Assembly: GCF_021107415.1 (NCBI RefSeq)
Contig: NZ_JAIOSW010000440.1
Coordinates: 1-8,368, forward strand
Direction of reading: 5' to 3'
DNA from: Desulfobacula sp.
GTDB taxonomy: Bacteria > Desulfobacterota > Desulfobacteria > Desulfobacterales > Desulfobacteraceae
DNA length: 8,368 bases
Part shown: positions 1-5,831 of the stretch, in pieces
Layout of the letters: every line of letters begins with the position of its first letter
Numbering within the stretch: the first letter of the stretch is position 1
Notes under the pieces: model-generated
What the model saw: the letters and a program-made list of their open reading frames with translations, nothing else
Told to the model about the DNA's origin: nothing
Database searches by the model: none
Program-made: the position numbers and the translations under genes

Positions 1-109
1 GACCGATAATTGATGTGATAAGACCCGGCTCAATCTTCATGTCTACATTGGAGAGAGCTTTAAGTCCGCCAAAAGAGAGTGTAACGTCTGAAACATTTAA
101 ATGTGCCAT
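1..109 (-). CDS. LivG-like ABC transporter ATP-binding protein, N-terminal fragment (cut by window edge)
   Basis: Only the first 36 codons lie in the window. They begin MAHLNVSDVTLSFGGLKALS and end at ITSIIG, exactly where the Walker A motif (GPNGAGKT) should follow off the left edge. The SFGGLKAL...V segment followed by I.PG.I.SIIG is the typical start of LivG-type ATPases of the branched-chain amino acid (HAAT) ABC family, which sit on the cytoplasmic face of the membrane and power uptake of amino acids, carboxylates or aromatic acids. The ATG at 107-109 is preceded by a weak GGA six bases upstream, and an in-frame TGA a few codons upstream rules out a longer start. It lies downstream of the acyl-CoA ligase on the same strand, so an uptake-plus-CoA-activation module is plausible. 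The substrate cannot be told from this fragment. Confidence 0.8.
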   Translation of the reverse strand, partial: MAHLNVSDVTLSFGGLKALSNVDMKIEPGLITSIIG

Positions 110-172
110 ATATAATCCAAATTCTTTAAGTCAGATGGTTTTTTGCTTGATGAAAAACGATTGAAACTAATA

Positions 173-185
173 CCCACCTCCTACC
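173..185 (-). promoter_or_regulatory. Orphan Shine-Dalgarno-like sequence upstream of the ABC ATPase gene
   Basis: Read on the minus strand this is GGTAGGAGGTGGG, a near-perfect match to the 16S anti-SD complement, yet no ATG, GTG or TTG follows at a usable distance. The only codon at normal spacing is an ATT. From it a frame of about 24 codons runs to a TAA lying a few bases inside the ABC ATPase start. It could be the ribosome binding site of a leader peptide with a rare start codon, a decayed gene start, or chance. Confidence 0.3.
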
Positions 186-242
186 ATAGCATTAAATTAT
201 TCATAGTAAATCAACTATAACTATAGACGACTGTCAAGACAA

Positions 243-254
243 AAACCGTGGTTT
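243..254 (-). terminator. Weak candidate terminator after the acyl-CoA ligase gene
   Basis: On the minus strand AAACC-AC-GGTTT is followed by further T residues, 19 to 30 bases after the ligase stop codon. The two-base loop forces the hairpin to open to a four-base stem, so it would be weak. Transcription could well read through into the ABC ATPase gene downstream. Confidence 0.2.
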
Positions 255-272
255 AAAAAAAGAGAATCGTTT

Positions 273-1775
273 TCAGGCGTATTCCGTTTTTATTTTTTCA
301 CGATCAATTGCGCCGTCTTCTGCCTTGGGCAACTCATTGATGAACTCAATATATCTTGGTTTTTTGTACCCGGCAATGAGTGATCCGCAAAATTTGATCA
401 GATCATCCTTTATCAGGGTAGCCCCAGAGTTCAGCGAGCAAACCGCTTTTACACCTTCACCGAATTTAGGGTCAGGTACGCCAAACACACAGACTTCTCT
501 GATGGCATCATGCTCAAGAATAGCCTTTTCCACTTCAGCGGGAAAAACATTTTCTCCACCGGGCTTGATGAGTTCTTTTTCAGCCTTTCGGCCTTTAAAA
601 AACAAGAATCCGTCAGCGTCAATCATTCCAAGGTCACCGGTATGGTGCCAGCCGTTCCTGAAGGTATGGGCATTCAGGTCCTCGGCATTCCAATACCCCT
701 GGAAAACCAAAGGCCCTCTGACAAGGATTTCTCCGGTTTCACCTTCTGATAAAAGAGTATCAAAGTCATCTGCAATTTTAATATTGGCAAGGGTCGAGAT
801 AATACCTGCTGAACCCGCTTTTGCAAAGTATTCGGCAAAGGTGATCAGGCCTGATGTTTCAGTCTGTCCGTACATGGTCCAGAATTTGGAATTTGTACAG
901 GTCTCCCATTTTTTTGCCGTATCAGGCATCTCAAGTCCGGCCGCTATTTCAAGGCTTGACAGATCAAAGTCTCCGTCGTCCATGGCATCTATAAGGTTGG
1001 TTAATATGGGAGGGAAGGAACCAAAAAGATTGACTTTTTGTTCCTGGATAAGTTCTAAGGTTTTGGGGGGATCAAATTTTTCCTGTATTATATTTTTACC
1101 ACCGGCCTGAAGTATTGCCAACCCCAGATTAATTCCCATAATATGAAATAATGGTAAAATATTCAAATAGGTTTTGGTTTCATCAAGCCCAAAAGTGTGG
1201 ATGATTTGCTGGTTTGCCAGGATGATATTTTCCTGTCCCAGAACAGCACCCCTTGGTTTGCCCAGCATGGCTGCCGTATGGATAATAACAAAAGGATCAC
1301 TTGGACTGTAGGGTACCGGGGCCTTGAGGGGAGAATAGTCATACAGATTTGAAAGCTGGGCATCATTTTCATCAACAACATAACAATGGTCAAGACAGGA
1401 AAATGACTTTTTAAGTGTTCCGGCCTGGTCAGCCATTTCTTTGTCACAAAAAATTAAACAGGGTGTGGTGTCTTCAATAATATAGGCTGCTTCATCATAA
1501 CTTAACCGCCGGTTAATCATAACAAGCACAAGGTTGAGTGCTGATGCCGCACCAAACAGATGAAAAAAGACAGGATGATTTTTGCAAAGAACGGCTATCC
1601 TGCTGCCGGCAGGGAGGTTCAGGTTTTAAAGACCATTGGCAAGTCTGGCAGTCTGCAAAAAAAGATCGGAATAGGTGATATCCTCAGCTTCCCAGTGAAT
1701 GGCACAGGAGGAACCTTTATAGAGCGCATTTTTTTCATAAATGTCAAAAAAGGTCAGATTATGCAAATAGTTCAT
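273..1775 (-). pseudogene. AMP-dependent acyl-CoA synthetase of a divergent subfamily, interrupted by an in-frame TAA
   Basis: Adenylate-forming acyl-CoA ligase that would activate a carboxylic acid with ATP and CoA; the acid is unknown. The true start is the ATG at 1773-1775, nine bases after a perfect AAGGAG, and begins MNYLHNLTFFDIYEKNALYK. The frame is colinear with the family for 500 codons except for a TAA at codon 50 (1626-1628), between LARLANGL-like and NLNLPAGSRIAVL-like family sequence. Without it the protein would have the normal length of about 500 residues. What remains open after the stop is a GTG-initiated 418-codon frame (1529 to 273) lacking the N-terminal strands. Motifs in full-frame numbering: P-loop TAAMLGKPRG at 167-176 in place of TSGTTGxPKG, YGQTE at 302-306, TGDLG at 379-383, and the hinge region GRKAEKELIKPGGENVFP at 395-412. 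The C-terminus reads PKAEDGAIDREKIK, where alanine 489 sits at the usual catalytic lysine. The body is otherwise well preserved, so the stop is recent, or an error. Confidence 0.8.
1626..1628 (-). other. Premature in-frame stop codon (TAA) in the acyl-CoA ligase gene
   Basis: Codon 50 of the ligase frame reads TAA, with family-like sequence continuing in the same frame on both sides. TAA is not a known selenocysteine or pyrrolysine codon. A single base change from AAA, CAA or GAA would explain it, and no frameshift is needed. Confidence 0.85.
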
Positions 1776-1784
1776 AAAACATCA

Positions 1785-1790
1785 CTCCTT
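1785..1790 (-). promoter_or_regulatory. Ribosome binding site of the acyl-CoA ligase
   Basis: AAGGAG on the minus strand lies nine bases before the ATG at 1773-1775. It identifies the original start codon, upstream of the premature stop, and shows that the 418-codon open frame is not the native gene. Confidence 0.75.
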
Positions 1791-1840
1791 GGAAAACAGA
1801 TAAACCGTAAAAATTTAATTCACTTTTTTGAAACTTTACT

Positions 1841-1865
1841 AAAACTCAACTTCTAGTTAAGTTTT
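1841..1865. repeat. Imperfect 25-bp inverted repeat in the ligase leader
   Basis: Arms AAAACTCAAC and GTTAAGTTTT flank the five bases TTCTA. Nine of ten arm positions pair, and the tenth would be a G-U wobble in RNA. It lies about 66 to 90 bases upstream of the ligase ATG, inside the predicted 5' untranslated region. It could be a DNA operator or an mRNA hairpin; no T-run follows on the ligase strand, so it is not a usual terminator. Confidence 0.45.
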
Positions 1866-1877
1866 AACAAACCAAAC

Positions 1878-1885
1878 GAGCGCTC
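1878..1885. promoter_or_regulatory. Possible repressor operator (GAGCGCTC palindrome)
   Basis: A perfect 8-bp palindrome GAGCGCTC in context AAACGAGCGCTCAGT, embedded in A+T-rich spacer DNA. Cores of this kind are common in operators of TetR-family regulators of acyl-CoA and aromatic-acid genes. It would lie just downstream of the predicted transcription start of the ligase gene, a repressing position. No TetR gene is in the window, so the regulator assignment is inference. Confidence 0.35.
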
Positions 1886-1903
1886 AGTCTCAATCTATTG
1901 TCA

Positions 1904-1933
1904 GTAATAATTTAATTTGTTCCGGTTTGTCAA
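1904..1933 (-). promoter_or_regulatory. Candidate sigma-70-type promoter of the acyl-CoA ligase gene
   Basis: On the minus strand TTGACA (1928-1933) is followed after 18 bases by TATTAC (1904-1909), four of six matches to the -10 consensus. Transcription would start near 1897, giving a leader of roughly 120 bases that contains the GAGCGCTC palindrome and the 25-bp inverted repeat. Confidence 0.35.
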
Positions 1934-1946
1934 AGACTTTATTTAT

Positions 1947-4268
1947 TTATTTTTTTTCAGATGCAAAGAACACTGTAAAAATGGAGTATCCGGAATTAAG
2001 ACAATCCTCCTCAGTGTGGCAGAAACTGCACGCTTTAATGTCACCCGGGCATTCAATGTCTTGGTTTTCCAATAGGAATCGGCATCGCTTTGATTTCATT
2101 TCTAAAGTGAAACCATGGCGTTCTGAAAATATTTTCATTCGTAACAAATCCGCACCTTTTCCACCGGCATTAAAGGAAAAAGGTGTTTTGGTGGAATACA
2201 ATAAAGTATCCTGGGTGGTAAAAAAGCCTTCAAAGATCCTTTTTTGGGCATCGGCTTCAATCCCGACTCCAAAGTCATGAACACTTAAAAGAATGCCGGA
2301 ATCTTTTGTTTCAATAGTTATATGAATTTTGCCTTTATCCGGGGTATTTTCAATGGCATTTTTAATAAGCCCGCCAATGGTTTTATTTAAGATTTCTTCG
2401 GGCAGCAGAAGAGCCGGCAGGTTGTCATCAATAGAAATTTCGATATTAATATGCCTGAATTCAAATTCAGGTTTAAGAGAGGTGAAAAGTTCATTGAAAT
2501 ATTCAGAAAAGTCAATAGATCTGTAGCTAATGGACCTGGGACCGAATTTTTCATCAATCAATTTTTTGACCGATAGTTCAAGATGGTCTGTAGAAAGGTT
2601 CTGCTGGATAAGTGTTTCCAGCTCGTCCTGGCAGGCTTCAAACATTTTTATTAAAAGTTTTTGGGCAGAATAGGTTTTGTCTCCCATGATATCAGCCACT
2701 TCATCCTGAATATCAACAACCCTGCTCAGGTTTCTTTCAATCCTGTTCAGTGTGGCATTGACCTTTACACCGGGCGCTGATTCAAGTTTTTTTCTTAAGA
2801 TCTGCAGGGAACCGGTAAGGACAGCCACCGGCGTCTTGAGCTCATGGGAGAGGTGGTTGATGGCTTTTCCTTTGGCCCGGTTCATGGAGGCCACATCTCT
2901 GTATGCCTCTCTGACCGCTTCGGAAAATCGTGCATTTTCAATGGAGATGGCACAGGTTCCTGCAATCATTGTCATCAGTTCCATGTCATTATAATTAAAC
3001 AGGTTCTGTTTTTTGTTAATGGCACAAAGAACTCCAATAATTCTGTCTTCACTTTTTATGGGAACTTCCAGGAGGCTTCTTGTTTGATATCCCAGTCTTT
3101 CATCCCTTTCAGGATGGTCTTTTGTTAATTTTTCAGCATCATTGACCAGGGCGTATTCACCGGTTTTAATAATTTTTCCGGCCAGGACGGTATCAATGGG
3201 AAATCTAAATGTTTTTGCTCTTTTGTCCGTATCCGAGTCATCATAAGCTCCTCCTGTGAAAAACAGTTCTTCCTTGATTTCATCATATAAAAGCACCAGT
3301 GCACCTTCAGTGTTTAAGAGTGCTTTTACTTCTTTTGAAATATAGGTCATCAGATCTTCAAGTTCAGGATATTCCGGAAGGACAGCACTGATTCTCATAA
3401 TGGTCTTATTGTTTGCTTCAAACCTTTTTTCTTCAGTAATGTCTCTCAAGATGACAAAGTTATCCGTTGAATCGGCGTTATACCTTGAATGGGAGGCTGC
3501 CCAGATCACCACATCAAGAATTTTACCATCCCGCGTCAGCCGTTGAGTCTCGTAACGGGTAACAGATTTGTTCTCTTTGAATTTATTCAGCATATCCCTG
3601 GTTTCCGCTTTAAGTGCGGGGGGTACAAAGGGAACCGGTCTGCCTTTGAGTTCTTCCAGGGACCAGCCAAAGATTGTTGAAAAAGATGGATTTACATAGG
3701 AAACCAACCCTTTGTCATTATAAACAACAATGGGATAAGGGACAAATTCCAGAATATTTTGATAGATTCGGTAAAGTTCCTTGGTTTTTTTTTCGGCAAT
3801 TTTTTCTTCAGTGACATCCTGAAGGGTTTCAACCGCACTGATGATGTTACCATTGTCATCGGTAATGGTTGATGCACAGAAAAAAAGCCACTTCCCCTTT
3901 TCACCAAGGTCCGGGAAAAAATCTGTGGCTGAAAAGCGTTCTTTGGCTTTAGTTGACGGGTTATATTTCTGGCCATATTGTTCCACAATCTGTGCATCCG
4001 ATGATCTGTCGATGATAAGATCAGCCATGACCGGACGATTACTTGAATAAAAGGCTTTCCATTGATGATCGGTTCCAAGCATTTTTTTGCCTGAAAGCCC
4101 GCTTAACTCTTCTAAGGCCTTGTTAAAATGGGTAATTTTATGATTGTTATCCAGGGCAAATATGGGGATAGGAGCGTTGTGGATAATTCCATGAAGCTCC
4201 TTGTTCTTTTTTTCAAGCTCTTTTATTTTTTTTTCAAGTATTTTGATATCATTTTCATTGCAGCTCAT
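1947..4268 (-). CDS. Soluble PAS-PAS-GAF sensor histidine kinase with a four-cysteine insertion
   Basis: A 773-residue cytoplasmic sensor kinase without signal peptide or membrane segment. In order: a charged coiled coil (about 5-27), PAS (about 28-152, ending QDVTEEK), a second PAS (about 165-282, ending RDITEEK), GAF (about 300-446), HisKA with H-box NHLSHELKTP (His475 the phospho-acceptor), and HATPase with N-box around Asn637, G1 box DFGVG at 665-669, FEGFFTT at 679-685 and a lid reading GGKGADLLR at 702-710. His475 and Asn637 are 162 residues apart, well above the roughly 100 usual in simple kinases, so a mostly helical stretch (about 530-590) is extra. Just before the last ATPase strand (YSIFTVFF) sits C-x6-C-x2-C-x5-C (Cys740, 747, 750, 756), a possible metal or redox site. 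The ATG at 4266-4268 has GGAG seven bases upstream. The gene is divergent from the minimal kinase and has no receiver of its own; the signal is unknown. Confidence 0.93.
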   Translation of the reverse strand: MSCNENDIKILEKKIKELEKKNKELHGIIHNAPIPIFALDNNHKITHFNKALEELSGLSGKKMLGTDHQWKAFYSSNRPVMADLIIDRSSDAQIVEQYGQKYNPSTKAKERFSATDFFPDLGEKGKWLFFCASTITDDNGNIISAVETLQDVTEEKIAEKKTKELYRIYQNILEFVPYPIVVYNDKGLVSYVNPSFSTIFGWSLEELKGRPVPFVPPALKAETRDMLNKFKENKSVTRYETQRLTRDGKILDVVIWAASHSRYNADSTDNFVILRDITEEKRFEANNKTIMRISAVLPEYPELEDLMTYISKEVKALLNTEGALVLLYDEIKEELFFTGGAYDDSDTDKRAKTFRFPIDTVLAGKIIKTGEYALVNDAEKLTKDHPERDERLGYQTRSLLEVPIKSEDRIIGVLCAINKKQNLFNYNDMELMTMIAGTCAISIENARFSEAVREAYRDVASMNRAKGKAINHLSHELKTPVAVLTGSLQILRKKLESAPGVKVNATLNRIERNLSRVVDIQDEVADIMGDKTYSAQKLLIKMFEACQDELETLIQQNLSTDHLELSVKKLIDEKFGPRSISYRSIDFSEYFNELFTSLKPEFEFRHINIEISIDDNLPALLLPEEILNKTIGGLIKNAIENTPDKGKIHITIETKDSGILLSVHDFGVGIEADAQKRIFEGFFTTQDTLLYSTKTPFSFNAGGKGADLLRMKIFSERHGFTLEMKSKRCRFLLENQDIECPGDIKACSFCHTEEDCLNSGYSIFTVFFASEKK

Positions 4269-4327
4269 AAATAAACTCCATAAAGACTTTACAAGATTGA
4301 TTGATCCCGATATAACAAATCCGGGTA

Positions 4328-4367
4328 TAACCTGAAGGTCACACGTAACCTGAAGGTCACACGTAAC
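4328..4367. repeat. Tandem 18-bp direct repeat between the two divergent kinases
   Basis: The unit AACCTGAAGGTCACACGT occurs twice back to back (4329-4346 and 4347-4364) without mismatch and is followed by a third partial AAC. Each junction contains GGTCACACGTAACC, an imperfect palindrome with GGT/ACC ends. The repeat lies 60 to 100 bases upstream of the large kinase start and 140 to 180 upstream of the minimal kinase start, where a regulator could serve both promoters. It could also be a simple replication-slippage duplication. Confidence 0.85.
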
Positions 4368-4369
4368 AA

Positions 4370-4396
4370 AATTTATAATTTACCAAACTATAAATT
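4370..4396. repeat. A+T-rich inverted repeat beside the tandem repeat
   Basis: Perfect 8-bp arms AATTTATA (4370-4377) and TATAAATT (4389-4396) are separated by 11 bases, immediately after the 18-bp repeats. In DNA this A+T-rich it may be chance, but its centre lies between the two divergent promoters. Confidence 0.3.
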
Positions 4397-4433
4397 AAGA
4401 GATCTTAAATGTTCTTGCTAATATATAGCTAAT

Positions 4434-4461
4434 TTGTAACAATTCGATTACAATATATAAA
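4434..4461 (+). promoter_or_regulatory. Candidate promoter of the minimal histidine kinase
   Basis: TTGTAA (4434-4439) and TATAAA (4456-4461) are 16 bases apart, four and five of six matches to sigma-70 consensus. Transcription would start near 4468, about 40 bases before the ATG. The surrounding DNA is very A+T-rich, so chance matches are likely. Confidence 0.35.
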
Positions 4462-4506
4462 ATCATTGATTAATATTGCAAGGGTTTTAAAAGGTTAAAG
4501 AGAAAA

Positions 4507-5247
4507 ATGTCAGACACCACCATTAAGACAGAAATTCTTATCCATGATTTAAAGGTTCCCATCTCAGTAATAGATGCCGGGGCAAAATCACTTCTGAATC
4601 GACAGGATTCCTATGGTCCCCTGACGGATAAGCAGGTGAAAGTTTTAAAGAGGATTATAAGAAATACATTGACTACTCAAAGGCTTGTGAATGATGTGAT
4701 GGAGCTTGGAAGATCCAGGGAGGGTGTCATGATCCTCTCTTCTTTTCCTATATCAGCCCTTGTGACATCTGTCTTGATGGAAATTTTTGATTTTTCTGAT
4801 CCGGGTGTGGCAGAGGTTATTCGAAAAACGCAAAATTATGATGAACTTGGACAGGTGGTTCAAGCCAGTGGTGCCAGCTTATTTTTTGATCCAAAAGTCT
4901 GGAAAACCATGGTTTATCTTGACGAGGCCAAGGTGAGACAGATTTTAAGAAATCTTGTTACCAATGCATTTAAGCATCGGTCTTCTTTTGTGAAGATTTC
5001 AGGCAATATTGAAGAAAAACAGATGATCTTAAAGGTAAAAGATGATGGGCGCGGCATCCCCCGGGTAGACCATCAAAGAATTTTTGAGACCTATTTTACA
5101 ACGGGATCATCCATTGAGAATGCAATTAAGAGCCATGGCCTGGGGCTTGCCGGGGTAATGGTCTTGTTAAAGGATATGGGAGGGACACTGACTTTAAATT
5201 CCGCCGGTGGGAAAGGGGCTGAGTTTATCGTCAAAATACCTTTATAG
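4507..5247 (+). CDS. Minimal histidine kinase without sensor domain
   Basis: A 246-residue soluble protein made only of a kinase core. The H-box LIHDLKVPIS puts the phospho-acceptor at His13, almost at the N-terminus. The N-box RNLVTNAFK contains Asn153, the G1 box DDGRG is at 179-183, the F-box FETYFTT at 193-199, and G2 HGLGLAG at 210-216. All catalytic elements look intact. His13 to Asn153 is 140 residues, about 35 more than in simple kinases; the extra part lies near 85-125. The ATG has a weak AAAGAG upstream, and an in-frame TAA at 4471-4473 with no other start between excludes a longer N-terminal sensor. It must take its signal from a partner protein or through a dimer. It is divergent from the large kinase and ends eight bases from the convergent response regulator, its likely phosphorylation partner (inference from proximity). 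Confidence 0.9.
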   Translation: MSDTTIKTEILIHDLKVPISVIDAGAKSLLNRQDSYGPLTDKQVKVLKRIIRNTLTTQRLVNDVMELGRSREGVMILSSFPISALVTSVLMEIFDFSDPGVAEVIRKTQNYDELGQVVQASGASLFFDPKVWKTMVYLDEAKVRQILRNLVTNAFKHRSSFVKISGNIEEKQMILKVKDDGRGIPRVDHQRIFETYFTTGSSIENAIKSHGLGLAGVMVLLKDMGGTLTLNSAGGKGAEFIVKIPL

Positions 5248-5255
5248 GGATGGGG

Positions 5256-5780
5256 CTATTCCATTTTTTGAATATCCTCCCTTGATGATATCTGTTTTTC
5301 ATCAAATTCATCCCAGAAATCCCTGTCTGTTTTCCTCCAGCCTTCGCCAAATAGTTTGTCAAACATCGGCTTAAGCAGTGAAAACCATGTAACATGGGAT
5401 TTTTTGCCTTCTTTTCTTGCCGTCAATATATCTGCGACATACATGGAAATGTCCGCCAGCTTATCTTTCGGGACATAGGCGTCTGCACCTTGTTCAATGG
5501 ATTGCTTTAAATTATCCGGGGTGAGGGCGTGGGCTGTCAACATCAGGGAGGGAATATCCATCCTATTGGTGATCTTTAAAAGGTCATAGCCTTTAACACC
5601 CATGATATCCAGGACAGCAACATCATACGTGTTGTTTTTTAAACAATCGATGGCCTCTTCAAAGGTTGAGGCTGTATCAACCGAACACATATAGAGCAAC
5701 TCTTCAAGGGTTTCCAGGATGTCCGGTTCATCATCAACCAGAAGAACTTTTTTATTTTCAAGAATGCCTTGCATGTCCAT
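5256..5780 (-). CDS. Single-receiver response regulator with conserved-looking C-terminal tail
   Basis: A 174-residue cytoplasmic protein. Residues 10-120 form a full receiver domain: acidic pair Asp16/Asp17, phospho-acceptor Asp58 in VAVLDIMG, Thr82 in LTAHA and Lys105 in VPKDK. There is no DNA-binding, GGDEF, HD-GYP or CheB output. Instead a tail of about 50 residues (125-174) is rich in Trp, Phe, Asp and Lys (SHVTWFSLLKPMFDKLFGEG at 128-147, then a WRKTD...FWDEFDE stretch); I cannot match it to a named domain. The ATG at 5778-5780 has AGGAG six bases upstream. The gene lies 51 bases downstream of kbl on the same strand and may be co-transcribed with tdh-kbl. It ends eight bases from the convergent minimal kinase. 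It probably acts by protein contact or as a phosphotransfer intermediate for one or both nearby kinases. Confidence 0.92.
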   Translation of the reverse strand: MDMQGILENKKVLLVDDEPDILETLEELLYMCSVDTASTFEEAIDCLKNNTYDVAVLDIMGVKGYDLLKITNRMDIPSLMLTAHALTPDNLKQSIEQGADAYVPKDKLADISMYVADILTARKEGKKSHVTWFSLLKPMFDKLFGEGWRKTDRDFWDEFDEKQISSREDIQKME

Positions 5781-5786
5781 TACCCT

Positions 5787-5791
5787 CTCCT
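5787..5791 (-). promoter_or_regulatory. Ribosome binding site of the response regulator
   Basis: AGGAG on the minus strand, six bases before the ATG at 5778-5780. It is stronger than the sites of tdh and the minimal kinase, allowing the regulator to be translated independently of kbl even if it is on the same mRNA. Confidence 0.7.
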
Positions 5792-5831
5792 TTTTTTATT
5801 TGCAGGCAACCGTGGAAAATTCATCCTTATT

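Noticed and set aside
215..235. TTGACA on the minus strand (230-235) as a -35 element for the ABC ATPase gene
   Set aside because: No acceptable -10 element occurs at 15 to 19 bases; the TATAGT copies lie too close.
325..1110. Plus-strand open frame of 261 codons
   Set aside because: It lies wholly antisense to the acyl-CoA ligase, has serine- and proline-rich shadow composition and no recognisable motif or ribosome binding site.
1626..1628. Programmed recoding of the ligase stop codon
   Set aside because: The codon is TAA, not TGA or TAG, and no evident downstream recoding hairpin was seen, so a nonsense mutation or sequence error is simpler.
1560..1856. Plus-strand open frame of 98 codons
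   Set aside because: It is antisense to the N-terminal part of the ligase gene and its leader. The minus strand here encodes the clear ligase N-terminus with a perfect ribosome binding site.
1927..2280. Plus-strand open frame of 117 codons
   Set aside because: Antisense to the C-terminal ATPase domain of the large kinase, with no family resemblance.
4269..4506. Sigma-54 promoter or small RNA in the divergent kinase spacer
   Set aside because: No GG-N10-GC element was found on either strand, and no terminator-like hairpin that would end a small RNA.
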